From Cordilura impudica (taxonomy: Eukaryota > Arthropoda > Insecta > Diptera > Scathophagidae): 64,000 bases of DNA. The stretch is from the NCBI GenBank assembly GCA_963682025.1, contig OY821517.1:235457749-235521748 (forward strand). The letters run 5' to 3'. Shown here in pieces: positions 32,872 through 43,005 of this stretch. Below the pieces are notes generated by a model. That model saw nothing but the letters and a program-made list of their open reading frames with translations, was not told the DNA's origin and ran no database searches. Position numbers and translations under genes: made by a program. Positions within the stretch are counted from its first letter, which is position 1. Each line of letters starts with the position of its first letter.

Positions 32872-33005
32872 TGTTGTAATTTTCAAAGTCACTTTATTTC
32901 TATTCTAAAAAAAATATATTACATCATACTAATACTATTACATATTCACGTGTGTTTTATTTTAGGAGTTGTTTGGAAACTATAATAATATAGGGTTACC
33001 ATCCA
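32872..33005 (-). repeat. 3' LTR of element F
   Basis: Starts TGTTGTAATTTTC and ends CCATCCAACA in plus orientation. About 95% like 36232-36373. The adjacent cctccccttttt is the complement of the polypurine tract. Confidence 0.9.
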
Positions 33006-33217
33006 ACACCTCCCCTTTTTGGTGTTTAACTAGGGCTGACTCGGTTTAAAGGACGTCGTTGTCTTTGAGACCTTCTAGGAGTTGAAGTAGATTCCATTTC
33101 CCTGAAATTTAGTGAGGCTGGTGGTAGTACTGCTGTATTTATACCCGAAGAAGTGGTAGCTGTTCTGGAATCTGTAGCTTGTACATTTTCTTGTGGAATT
33201 AGATTTTCGTAAACATC

Positions 33218-33412
33218 TTAGGCTATATTCCAATCTCTATCATCGCTGTCGTTGTTGTCTTTATCATATCTTTTTCTTAATTGGTTTACATGGGAACGAA
33301 TTAGCTTACCATTACTCAATAAAACGTTGTACATTACTTTGCCAATGTGTTCAATTATTTTACCAAGACTCCAACAAAAGTTGTTGTTTCCTTTGTACAC
33401 TTTTGCGTACAC
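33218..33412 (-). pseudogene. pol: Integrase C-terminal (GPY/F-like) tail of element F
   Basis: W-x-LGKIIEHIGKVMYNVLLSNGKLIRSH resembles the small beta-barrel tail of gypsy integrases. It is separated from the core by a stop and about 150 bp. Confidence 0.6.
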
Positions 33413-33560
33413 TTCATCTTGTTCGTCAAAGAATCTTAGTTTTGCACCAAGTTTATTGTTAATTGTTCAGCAACTTTATATATGTAAGTTGACTGTACTG
33501 CTTTGCTATTCGTACACGGTTTCAATAAATCTAAGGTGATGCGCATTTTTCTACCAAACA

Positions 33561-34220
33561 TTACTTCGCTGGTGATTTCTTGTCTGGTATATTTCTGTTT
33601 GCTGTTGATCGGTAATTTTGTAAGAATGTGTGTAAATTTTCACATACTGTCCCCTCTCCTTTCATTTTTGTAACCATTCTTTTGAATGTGTCGACAAACC
33701 TCTCGGCTTGTCCATTTGACATTGGATAATAAGGGCTAGAACATATGTGTTTAATTCCATTTTGCATAATAAACTCTTCAAATTGTGCGCTTTTAAATTG
33801 CGTTCCGTTATCGGATACAATTAATTTCGGCAGTCCGAAACGTGCAAAAACTTCTTGAAGAATTTTTTTGTTTGTTGAGTAGGTTTTTGTTGGAATTATT
33901 GCTGGCCACTTGGATAGTGCGTCAACTATGACCAAAAAGTATTGACCATCAATTGGACCAGCATAGTCTATATGCAGACGTTCCCACGATTCTGAAGGTA
34001 TTGGGCAAGGGTGAATTATTGTTTTTATTGGCATTTTTGCGACAACTGCACAATTGTGACAATTTTGAACCAACCTTTTTACTTCATCGTCTATATTTGG
34101 CCAATATACGAAACTTCTTGCAATTGCTTTAGATCGTTTTATACCAGGATGTCCATGATGAATTTGTTTTAACACCCTTTTACGGTATATTGAGGGAATA
34201 AGTACTCTGTTGCCCAGCAT
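33561..34220 (-). CDS. pol: Integrase core of element F, intact reading frame
   Basis: 219 codons without a break. The zinc domain is complete (H-x3-H in IHHGHPG and C-x2-C in CHNC). The core has D in HIDYAGP, D in IVSDNGTQF and E in GQAERFVDTFK, so the DD35E triad is complete. It ends in TAA at the site where a C-terminal domain should follow. The separate piece at 33412-33218 (AKVYKGNN, KVMYNVLLSNG) is the GPY/F-like tail after a break. Of all integrases here this is the least damaged. Confidence 0.88.
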   Translation of the reverse strand: MLGNRVLIPSIYRKRVLKQIHHGHPGIKRSKAIARSFVYWPNIDDEVKRLVQNCHNCAVVAKMPIKTIIHPCPIPSESWERLHIDYAGPIDGQYFLVIVDALSKWPAIIPTKTYSTNKKILQEVFARFGLPKLIVSDNGTQFKSAQFEEFIMQNGIKHICSSPYYPMSNGQAERFVDTFKRMVTKMKGEGTVCENLHTFLQNYRSTANRNIPDKKSPAK

Positions 34221-34322
34221 AATAACATCCTCAGCTAGAGATAAATCATTTTTTCTATTAAAATATCGTTTTAATTCAATTTTTGACGTATTAACTGGCC
34301 ATTTCTTTTTGATAAACTTGTT

Positions 34323-34772
34323 TTAAAATTGGGTCTGTTTCGTACTTACCATCTTATATGTAAGTGGCAATTTATCTAATTTTTCATATAAAATTTGTTT
34401 AATTTCTTTTTCAAACTGAATTGAGGAAATGACATATTCCTCTGTGTTGAGCTGTTGTTTATCAATAAGATGCGATAAAACATCGGCATATCCAAAACTA
34501 TTCGTTGAAATGAAACTGATGTCAAAATCATATGCTAAAATTTGAACTGCCCATCGTTGTAGTCTATTCGCTTGATGTACTGATATACCAGATTTTCTTC
34601 CAAAAATTGCAAGTAACGGCTTGTGGTGGGTATGTAGTTTGAATCTTCTCCCAAATATCATTTTATGAAACTTTGTTACTGCGAAAACCAAGGCTAATGC
34701 TTCGTTTTCTATCTGGCTATAAGACTTTTCTGCAGGTGTCAACGATCTTGATGCATGACTGTGCTTTGACAT
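34323..34772 (-). pseudogene. pol: RNase H of element F
   Basis: 149 residues: ASRSLTPAEKSYSQIENEALALVF, then HTHHKPLLAIFGRKSG (His replaces the usual Asp of TDHKPL), and ANRLQRWAVQILAYDFDI. It overlaps the protease frame by about 55 bp, marking the deletion joint where RT was lost. Confidence 0.85.
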
Positions 34773-35046
34773 TATTACAAATGTTGTCGATTGCCATATT
34801 GTTTAGTTGTAAAGCTTTGATCCAATCAAGTCCCAATACATTTAAATCTTGTAGTGGTGTGACGTAACAAGTTACGACTGCATGTTTGTTTCGAAATTTT
34901 ATATTACAAATGAATTGTTTGGATAATGGTAATTTGCCTGTTGCGCTTTTGGCAGTGTTTTTCACGTCTGTCGCATTATTAACATTAAGTTTCTTAAAAG
35001 TGCTTTCCGAAATGATGGATATGTCGGAAACTGTGTCGAACTGTAG
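34717..35046 (-). pseudogene. pol: Protease of element F
   Basis: The active site reads FDTVSDISII; the Gly of the DTG triad is Val. The flap and VLGLDWIKAL segment follow, and the frame ends at 34717. RT should come next but is absent. Confidence 0.75.
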
Positions 35047-36061
35047 TTAAAGCATGGTGTTATTGACTTCAACACTAATATATTTTCTTTGTGTGCCAAT
35101 TTTGTTAACTACAAAAATACTTTTTGTTTCAAAGTTGGTACTTTTTACCTTTTTGTTGAAACCTTTTTGTTTAAAATAACGAGTATTTGGTTTAAACGTT
35201 TTCTTTTTATTTTTAGAGACATTACAGTACCCTTCTTTGTGACCAATTACGCTGCACTGTTCACATGTATGTTTTTTATATGAGCACTCGTTTGCGTAGT
35301 GCATGCCACCACAAAACCAACATGGATATTTAGGCACAGATTTAGTCTTTTTGTTTGTCTGTATTTGTTTTACCAGCGCCTCAGATTTGGGCATTTCTAT
35401 AAGCACTGTATCCACTGTTAGGTTTATCATACGCTGACATTCTGTTGAAAGCAGAGCCAGTGTAACTTTATCGCCTTCACTCTCTAATTTATTTAGCATT
35501 TTAGTGCGAATGTCATATTCTGCGGTTGATTTTAACCCCATCACATGTACTAAACATTTAAATTGATCAAGTGTCAGATCTTTTACTTTAAAAAGTTCAC
35601 ACTGCCGATTGACAATGCCGGTGCATGTAATAAAATCGGTATCCGAGTCTTTTGTAATTTGCAGACAATTATATCTAATATTGAACTGCGACGTTTGAAG
35701 ACCAAACAAAATCACGACAATATTTCGGTAATATATAATTTGTATGCTTGCTGTGTACCGTTGGACTAAGCTTTCTAAGCAACAATCGTACTTTTGCTGC
35801 GTCGTCGAGTTTTGCAGCATCTACGTTGAACAGATCCTCATACCTTGAATACCACATGTCAAATGTGAGGTTATGTTCATCATGATGAAACTCGGTAATG
35901 TTTGATGCTAGTGTCTCAATCAGAAATTCTGGACTGTTACTTATATTACCGTCTTGAGTTTTAGCTTGAACTAATGTCTTCATCAAACTTTGCATTGCCA
36001 GGTGGTCTTGATGATGTTGCTCTTTTAATTGTTGTAAAAGTTGCGCTATTGCCGCTTCCAT
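35047..36061 (-). pseudogene. gag: Gag of element F
   Basis: Starts at 36061. The first 120 residues contain a Gln/His-rich helix and the W-x-RYEDLF capsid motif. A disruption near 35760 moves the frame to 35820-35047 (257 residues). Two zinc knuckles appear: CWFCGGMHYANEC and CEQCSVIGHKEGYC, followed by a Lys-rich stretch. A TAA at 35047-35049 interrupts the run into protease. Confidence 0.8.
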
Positions 36062-36231
36062 CGTTGTTTGGTGAAATTATTATTTTTGTATTGTTGCGAA
36101 TTTTATTTTGCAAACAAAAATAATTTGTTATAATTGATATTTGGTATTTTTTTTTATTACTTATTTTCATAAGCAATATTTTATGATTTACAATTTACAC
36201 TTATCAATTTTTTTCTTTATCCTCGTCGCCA

Positions 36232-36373
36232 ATGTTGTAATTTTCAAAGTCACTTTATTTCTATTCTAAAAAAAAAATATATTATATCATACTAATACTA
36301 TTACATATTCACGTATGTTTTATTTTAGGAGTTGTTTGGAAACTATAATAATATAAGGTTACCATCCAAAACA
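36232..36373 (-). repeat. 5' LTR of element F with primer-binding site
   Basis: Second copy of the ~133-bp LTR. To its left (plus orientation) tcctcgtcgccaa is the complement of a primer-binding site TTGGCGACGAGGA. Confidence 0.85.
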
Positions 36374-36549
36374 AATAAATAAATTAAATTGAAAAATAAA
36401 AAATATAATTTGAATTTACATTTATTCATATATTTTTCTTAATGCGAAAAATAAACTAAAGCAAATTAAAAAAGACGTGAAACTAAAAATCATCGTATGA
36501 ATGCAATAGGTTTTTGGTAGCAGGTTCAAAAGAGAATTAAGAAAAAGAC
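36374..36549. other. Spacer between element F and Transib
   Basis: A/T-rich with no gene visible. The last base begins the CGTCG target duplication of the Transib element. Confidence 0.4.
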
Positions 36550-36554
36550 CGTCG
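36550..36554. repeat. Transib target duplication CGTCG, left
   Basis: CGTCG precedes the left end and is repeated at 39610-39614. Five bp and GC-rich (CGNCG-like) is the known Transib preference. Confidence 0.93.
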
Positions 36555-36592
36555 CACAGTGGCGCCATTTGAGTCTTTTCGTTGCAAAAATC
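36555..36592 (+). repeat. Transib 1 left terminal repeat, RSS-like
   Basis: Heptamer CACAGTG at 36555-36561, spacer 22 bp, nonamer-like GCAAAAATC at 36584-36592. Identical to the right end in the first 12 bases and in GTTGCAAAAATCA. Confidence 0.9.
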
Positions 36593-36865
36593 ATATCTTT
36601 TGAACCGAATAACATAATTGAAACAGCATATGATAGATAACTGTTCAGGCTATGAAATGAGCGTTTGGAAAGGGTGCTACGCTTTCTAGGGGCCTACTTA
36701 TGGGTTATCAAAGTTAAAATTTGTAGAAAAATCAATTTTATGGTAACTAAAAAAAATGATTTTTATAAATTTAGATTGTTTTTATTTTTTTTCTTTAGGG
36801 TTTTATGTTTTAAATTATTACCCAACAAATTAAAAAAAAATTACTTCTTTTTTAAATTTATTTTT

Positions 36866-38703
36866 TCAATTTTCTGTAAAATATTCATCACAATTCGTAA
36901 CAGAAGGTATATCTAAAAGACTAATCATTTCTAAACTATGATTATTTTCTAACTCTATTCGTGACTTCACATGCCGCAGGGAAGAAATAAGTGGATCGGA
37001 AGATGCTGCCAACATGTTGAAGAGATCCTCATTTTGCCTTACCCTTGTTGCTTTGAATGTGTTCTGCAATCTATATTTTTTATAAAATTTGTTAAGAGAC
37101 TCCTGTGCTTTTTCAGAAAGCTCTCCAATTGGCAAAGACTGGTACTCAATTGTATTTTTGCTATGCGCCAATATTTTATGGACGGTCGGGGTCAACTTCT
37201 AGATATATTTCTGCTAAAAGAGATGCAGTTTTCGATGCATATTCTCCATATTTTGTAGAATTGACATTTTCTTTGCAGTTTAAAACATTCAAGATCGTTC
37301 CCAATCTTTTCACGATTTGATTGTCAATTCCAGTGATTCTAGTTACTGCCTCATCATTTTCAAAAAATCTCCTAGAAGTGTTTCCATCGTTTGAGTTACC
37401 GTATCCGTGCTTGGGACAGTCTACTTTTAGTCCAACTTGTTTAAAAAAAGCATCCTGTATTTGCTTCTTTCTGATCTTTTCCTTATCCTTTATTGATGTA
37501 TTTTCATCGAAGTTTTCCTCCTTTTGTGGTAGGGTATACGCCAGTTTTAGCAAGAACTCCATAGACCTTATCCTTGCGTGCAATGGTGACATTCCATATT
37601 CGTAATTCTCCTCGTTTGTAGAATCGTTTAAATTACCAAAGTTCTTCTTACTCTTTTTGCAAATCGGGCATGACTATGTTGAGGTTGTTCCTGTCAGTTC
37701 GTTTACGACTTTTCCGTCAACTATGGTCAGGTGGAACTCGTAATTGCATTCAATATATTTCCCTTCTCCGATTTGCAGCTTTGCAGGCTTAATCTTGCTT
37801 ATTTGTTCTTCAATGTCCTTCACCGTGGTCCTTATGAGTTCTGCCGATTCCCTTGCAAACTGACACATTATTGGTCGGCAATAAAGCACTGATGACGGAC
37901 GTGGATTTTTCCAGTGTAGGGAGACATCAGATTTTAGCCGCAAAGGAACAACAGATGCCATAAACATATTTCCGTCCGATATTGTAGCGTCATCGGAAGA
38001 TATCCTTTGGTTATAAACGCTTTGTCCGGATGATCCATCGCAGCCCCATTTGCTGATCAATGTCTGTTTCTCAGGAAGAATTTTCACCTCATTTTCAGGA
38101 AGACTCTCCAACAACCGTTTTTCTGTATGGCCCATGAGATCCTGCAGATTGGCTTTCACAGAGACTTCCGTAAACTCCGTATGCAGTGGTCGTGAATTTA
38201 TTTTGGCTTGCGTAATATGCTTGTATCCTGGTAAAACGTCAGCCCCGTGTCGCATCAAGGATGCCCGTAGTATCTCATATTTTTCTTTGGATAGTTGTAA
38301 GTCCATAAACAAGGCCAAGGCTTCTTCGGAACCATACTTTTTAATGTGTGCGTTTGTGGGTTGATGTGGTGGGCTTATCTACTACCAATATATCCAGGAT
38401 GATGTCTTCTTTAAGCCAGTCCTCGTATTTGGAGTTGAAGTTCTGAATGGTTCGATTAGATTTCACCCATTTTGCCTTAATATTTGCATATATCAGATAA
38501 AAATTATTTTTTATAATTTCGCTTCTCTCAATATTTCCGTATAAGCTATCAAGTTCTTCTAAAGCAGCTTCCGTGAAAAACTTTGGTGTGGTTGAGCTTC
38601 TAAACAGTTCAAATAATTTTAAATTGTTTAACGCCATGGTTTCAGTACTTGTTGCGCCAACTTTCAGTCGTAGACTAATCCAGGCATTATGCTTATTTTG
38701 CAA
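36866..38703 (-). pseudogene. Transib 1 transposase (RAG1-like), lightly broken
   Basis: It starts at 38703 and ends near 36866. Open parts are 38703-38341, 38318-37674, 37592-37176 and 37195-36866. Breaks are a frameshift near 38330, a TAG at 37674-37676 and a frameshift near 37185. The first aspartate lies in SKWGCDGSSGQS (residue 94 of the second part), the second in TIVDGKVVNELTG. The TAG sits before the Cys-x2-Cys zinc motif (CPICKK). SPLHARIRSMEFLL follows, and the glutamate-bearing LSEKAQESLNKFYKKYR aligns with the RAG1 SEGNES-x-NKLFRRFR region. KILAH also matches RAG1 KTLAH. All catalytic residues remain. Confidence 0.9.
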
Positions 38704-39570
38704 TATATAGGCTTAAGCTACCATGCCTAAAAATTTACCTGTTCCCTGCATACATATGGATTTAGGCTAATTATGCAATTTTGATATTATGCTCGTGTCT
38801 AAGTAAGATTTGTGCCTAACTGGAGGGACCATAAGTCAATATTGTTCTTGACCATTTGTACTCCAAAGTAATTTTTAAGTGAGGTGCGTACCTGCGAATT
38901 TCAATGAGTAGTTTTTTGTGCATCCTGTGTCTGTTACAGAATATTGGGAGTAGACTTTGGCAGAGGCTCACAGGTAGACAACCGACTTAAAATGCAATTT
39001 TCAAACTATTAGATCAAACTACTGTCAGTCAAAACATGTAAGGGATGCACGCCATACAATTTCTGCAACCATGTCTTTTTAATCTTTTTTACCTCTAGAA
39101 GCCAAACGGGCACGTACGGGCAGATAAAACCTTCTGAATTATGTAAAGAAATAATCAAAGAACATGTTTTGCAAATATGGCAAATATGGAAAAATATAGA
39201 TTTTTTTATTTTCCGTCAAAGTTGAAAAATAGTGAAAAAACGGATAGTTTTTAAATAGTGATTTACCAGGAGAAACACAAAGCAAACAGTTAATTTTTTT
39301 TTATCATTATACATTTAATAAATACATCAATCAATACAAACAAAAAATAAGGCGATTCGTTACCTATTTTTCGTGATATTACACCTGAAATCGCAACAAA
39401 TTGACTAAAAATTGTGTGGTTTTTTGAAAACCGAAAGTCGGTCAACTTTGAACGGTTATATCTTCTAAACTAAAAATGTGATATTATTAAGAGTAGCATA
39501 TTTGAAATTGTTGAAAAGTTTCCTATAACATGGATTTATTCAAAACTTCGTCGCCGCACATGAAAATTTT
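38704..39570 (-). other. Transib 1 upstream untranslated region
   Basis: About 870 bp between the right end and the transposase start. I see no further coding exon, though a short one cannot be excluded. Confidence 0.5.
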
Positions 39571-39609
39571 GATTTTTGCAACCTCGTTTGCTCTACGGGC
39601 GCCACTGTG
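39571..39609 (-). repeat. Transib 1 right terminal repeat, RSS-like
   Basis: On the minus strand: heptamer CACAGTG (39609-39603), spacer 23 bp, GCAAAAATC (39579-39571). Followed by CGTCG at 39610-39614. Confidence 0.9.
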
Positions 39610-39614
39610 CGTCG

Positions 39615-39900
39615 TCAAAAATCGTCGTCTGAATTGGGCCAAAGCAAATACATAGTGCAGTGAAAAATACAATTTAAACAAAAAGAAAAAGTAAAAACAA
39701 TAAATTTGTGGAGTAAATTATATAAACAATAATAATAAAAGAACTAACAAATATAAAAGAAAAACTCAATGAACAAGTATACACGAATGAGTTGTGCTAT
39801 ATTAAAAAACAAACGGGGATAAAAGGAGACTACGAATTAATTATAACAGCACAAGATAAAAGGTATAAAACGAAAAACAATAATTGGTCCCTCCAGGAAC
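39615..39900 (+). other. Leader-like sequence of element G
   Basis: A/T-rich and non-coding. TTGGTCCCTCC near 39885 looks like a Bel primer-binding site but lies directly before RT; see rejected items. Confidence 0.4.
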
Positions 39901-40662
39901 ATGGCGCTAGCGCAATATTATGGAATAGAAAAAACTCTCGATAAGACACCAGGGTTAAAAGAACAATATACAAAGGTCCTTCAAGAATATCTTGACTTGG
40001 GCCACATGGAAGAAGTAACGCACACTGAATCTAACGGTGAAAAACACTCATCATTTTTTCTGCCACATCATGTGGTCATCCAACCGGAAAGTAAATCGAC
40101 GAAGGGTGGGGTGGTTTTTAATACCTCAAAGATGATGGCTAGTGGATTCTCCTTGAATGACGTGCTACATCAATGCCCTACTCTACAAACAGATTTGATG
40201 TGAATCATTCTTAATTGGCGCAACTACAAACACGTTTTTACTGGCGATATTCAGAAGATGTATTGCCAAATATTAGTACATAAAGCAGACCGTAAATACC
40301 AGCAAATTTTATTTCGCAATGAGGGAAACAATGTGGTAAAATCATTCCAACTGACATTTAGGGTGAACTGTGCGCCTTACCTTGCAATTCGAACTCTACT
40401 AGAGTTGAGTGAAGATATTAAAAATACATATCCGATGGCGTCTTCTATTTTAAAAAATGAAATTTATGTCGATGACATTTTGTCTGGTGGACATACTCTA
40501 GAAGAGTCGAAACTTAAACAGAGCCAACTTAATACTACTTTAAATTCAGCTGGTTTCCCATTAAAAAAGGTTAAAGCCAACGATCGATTTCTCCTAGAAA
40601 ATTTGCCCCGGGAGGATGTTCTGAACGAAGATTTCTTAAAATTTAATGATTACTACCAATAG
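39901..40662 (+). pseudogene. pol: Bel/Pao reverse transcriptase of G
   Basis: The N-terminal part has SSFFLPHHVVIQPESKSTKG and SLNDVLHQ-x-PTLQTDL. A TGA at 40201-40203 breaks the frame. Motif A is TGDIQKMYCQI. The active site EIYVDDILSGG, with both aspartates, lies at about 40468. It lacks the residues of the usual FDAS motif (reads FNTS). It ends near 40660, where the frame is lost again. The order and the YVDD signature are typical of Bel/Pao. Confidence 0.88.
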
Positions 40663-41406
40663 TGGTAGTAGCCAAACTTTTGATGAAAAGTCTTTGGGAA
40701 GAAAAGCCAGATTGGGACGAACAAGTTCCACAACACGTGTTGATAAAATGGATTTCTTTCCATATATCTACATTAAAAATCCCACGACGGGTAAACTTTG
40801 CTCCGCGATATGTTATATAGATTCACGGATTCTGTGATTCGTCGGAAAAGGCTTACTGTGGTGCGGTATACATGCGAGCAACTGATTTAAGTGGAAAAAT
40901 TAGTTGCAATTTTTGGTAGCTAGAAATAAAGTAGCACCTATGAAAAAACTACTATCCCAAAGCTCCAACTGTGTGGAGCTTTATTAGTGGCGAAATAAAT
41001 AAAAAATGTACTGTCGAACTCTATATTCCCCTATGAATTGTTTTTGTGGACGGATTCATCGATTGTTCTTGGATGGCTACAGAAATTACCACAAACCCTC
41101 AAAACATTTGTTGCACATCGTGTAACGAAGATCATAAGCATTGCCAGCAATCATCATTGGAAACATGTCAAAACTGACGACAATCCCGCCGATCTCGGAA
41201 CTCGTGGATGTACCCCTCAAGAACTCATCGAGTGTGAATTATGGTGGCATGGCCCTCCATGGCTAACACAACCTGCTGAACTTTGGCCAAAACCACGAAT
41301 TTTCGATCCAACTGATTTGGAAACCAAGACTTCAAGCTTCCACTTAAAGGCTGATCATGGGGATAAGGGGTCTAAGAAAAACTCCAATCCCCAAGAACTG
41401 AATTAG
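40663..41406 (+). pseudogene. pol: Bel/Pao RNase H region of G
   Basis: Broken between 40663 and 41037. The open part has FLWTDSSIVLGWLQ, FVAHRVTKI, WKHVKTDDNPADLGTRGC and LWWHGPPWL, the classic Bel post-RT signature. Confidence 0.85.
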
Positions 41407-41515
41407 ACTGCCTAGAAGAATTTTCCTTTCTTGATAGAACTTTAAGAGTTCTTAGTTATCGTTTCATATAATTGTAATCATGGACGAAATTCGATTCGTA
41501 TAATTTCGTCTGATT

Positions 41516-41999
41516 TTGATCGCTCACAAAAATTACTTTTGCAAAGAATATCAACGTCTTCAAGATAATCGACCTCTAAACAGAAAAAACAGAATTTGGA
41601 CGCTTACTCCATTTCTCGATAAAGACGAGCAACTACGGGTCGGAGGCAGGCTAAGCAACTCAGGATTAAGTCACGAAGAATGTCATCCTATAATTATCCC
41701 TGAAAGATCTCGCTTCGCCATACTTCTAGTTGAATATACTCATCGTATTTTGCTTCATGCAGAACATCACATCATGCTACGAGCTTTACGAGAAGGATTC
41801 TATATACCGCGACTAAAAAATCGTATAAAAAAGTGCATCCGTAGATGCAAATCTTGTAAAAATTTACAAGCATAAGTTCCAGCATCAGATAATGGCTGCC
41901 CTCCCCTCTGAACGAGTTAATTTTTCCTTACCCTTCACGCATACCGGTGTTGACTTTGCTGGTCCATTCACCATAAAAGCTTCAACTTTACGAAACCCT
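41516..41999 (+). pseudogene. pol: Bel/Pao integrase of G, N-terminal part
   Basis: The zinc domain has H-x-ILLHAEHH and CIRRCKSCK. The open part ends at 41875. In another frame THTGVDFAGPF (about 41940-41970) gives the first catalytic aspartate. It is interrupted by the LINE near 42000. Confidence 0.85.
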
Positions 42000-42016
42000 A
42001 AAAATCAATCATAAAC

Positions 42017-42547
42017 ATGCAAGATAACAAAAATACAGAAACAACAACAGAAACAATAGTATCAACATCTAAAAATACTCCCGCACAAAAACGTTTAAGA
42101 GAATTACAAAACTCACCTCTCAAGTTTATAACTATTATGGACAAACGTTTTGATAAACTTTCAGAGCAAATATTAAACATGATGCAAATAAAATTTAGAG
42201 AATATAAAGATGAACTCTTAACTGAAATTGATAAGAGACTTAACTTAATCCGTAATAAAATAAATGCAGTAAATAAAAGAGTGTCGTATTTAGAAACAGA
42301 AACAGTTCGTGAAATCAAGGAGAGTGTTAATAAACTGGAGACAGATAGTTTTGAATCAAAACAACTGGAAAAAGAAATACACGAACTTAAAAGAAAACAA
42401 CTTAAACATGAAAACTCTGTTGTGACCGGTTGTATACGAATACGTGGTATACCCTTTTATGAAAATGAAAACCTACTAAATGAAAACCTAAAACAACACT
42501 TTTTCTACAACACGCTGGTTTTAATAGTCTGGAGCCGATTTACGTAA
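42017..42547 (+). pseudogene. LINE ORF1 (coiled-coil protein)
   Basis: 176 residues: a polar N-terminus and a long heptad-like coiled coil (about residues 40-140, rich in Glu/Lys/Leu). GCIRIRGIPF then opens an RRM-like nucleic-acid-binding domain. The frame is lost near 42510; remnants of the RRM-like part (ENLMPHNHQ) lie at 42550-42640. ORF1 proteins coat the element RNA. The region to 43000 holds nothing else convincing. Confidence 0.75.
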
Positions 42548-43005
42548 ATGAAAATCTAATGCCTCACAACCATCAAATTCTTCAATCCGCTTTGAAAATG
42601 TAAAATGAACAAACGATTAAAACAGCTTACACACATCGCATTCTGGTATATGTGAAGAAAATTAATTCTGATGCCCCAATCCTTATTGAGTTTTTGGATG
42701 AACTCAATCAGTTTTTTTCCTTGATGACACATAACACATCTCTTCCAACTTTCGTTGTGCCATTCTTCAGGATTGCCTATGCCTCTTTTTATGACTACTG
42801 TATCATCGCAACTATTTTCGATTATTTTACTATTAATATTATTAATTCTATTCTGAATCAATTTTCAAATGTAACTGTTTACTTTTATTTTAATATTGAT
42901 CAAAATGGTTGACTCACAACTTACATAATTAATTTCTATGGTGTTATTTTCATTTCTAATTAGCCTTGCTGGTAAGTTTCTTTATTTATTTTTATTGTTC
43001 AGATT

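Larger units (their letters stand above)
32872..36373 (-). mobile_element. Ty3/gypsy element F (minus strand), RT-deleted
   Basis: Short LTRs (about 133 bp) lie at 32872-33005 and about 36232-36373. Reading on the minus strand, the primer-binding site TTGGCGACGAGGA follows the right LTR and the purine tract aaaaaggggagg precedes the left one. Gag, a damaged protease, RNase H and integrase are present; RT is missing. The domain sequences resemble the K02A2.6-like branch of animal gypsy elements. There is no env. The target duplication is unclear (ATTT is possible). Confidence 0.88.
36555..39609 (-). mobile_element. Transib element 1, complete, minus-strand gene
   Basis: 3055 bp between inverted ends CACAGTGGCGCC (36555) and GGCGCCACTGTG (to 39609), flanked by CGTCG on both sides. 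A RAG1-like DDE transposase is encoded on the minus strand. Each end has the layout of a V(D)J recombination signal: heptamer CACAGTG, then a 22-bp (left) or 23-bp (right) spacer, then GCAAAAATC. Transib is the superfamily from which RAG1 arose. The gene has a few disruptions only. Confidence 0.95.

Noticed and set aside
39885..39900. TTGGTCCCTCC resembling a Bel primer-binding site
   Set aside because: It abuts RT rather than an LTR and gag. A very large deletion would be required, and I see no LTR upstream, so it is left unannotated.
42556..42861. Minus-strand ORF with a Cys-x2-Cys pair (CVMC) and Trp residues
   Set aside because: It lies antisense to the decayed ORF1 tail of the LINE and has no partner domain; probably chance.
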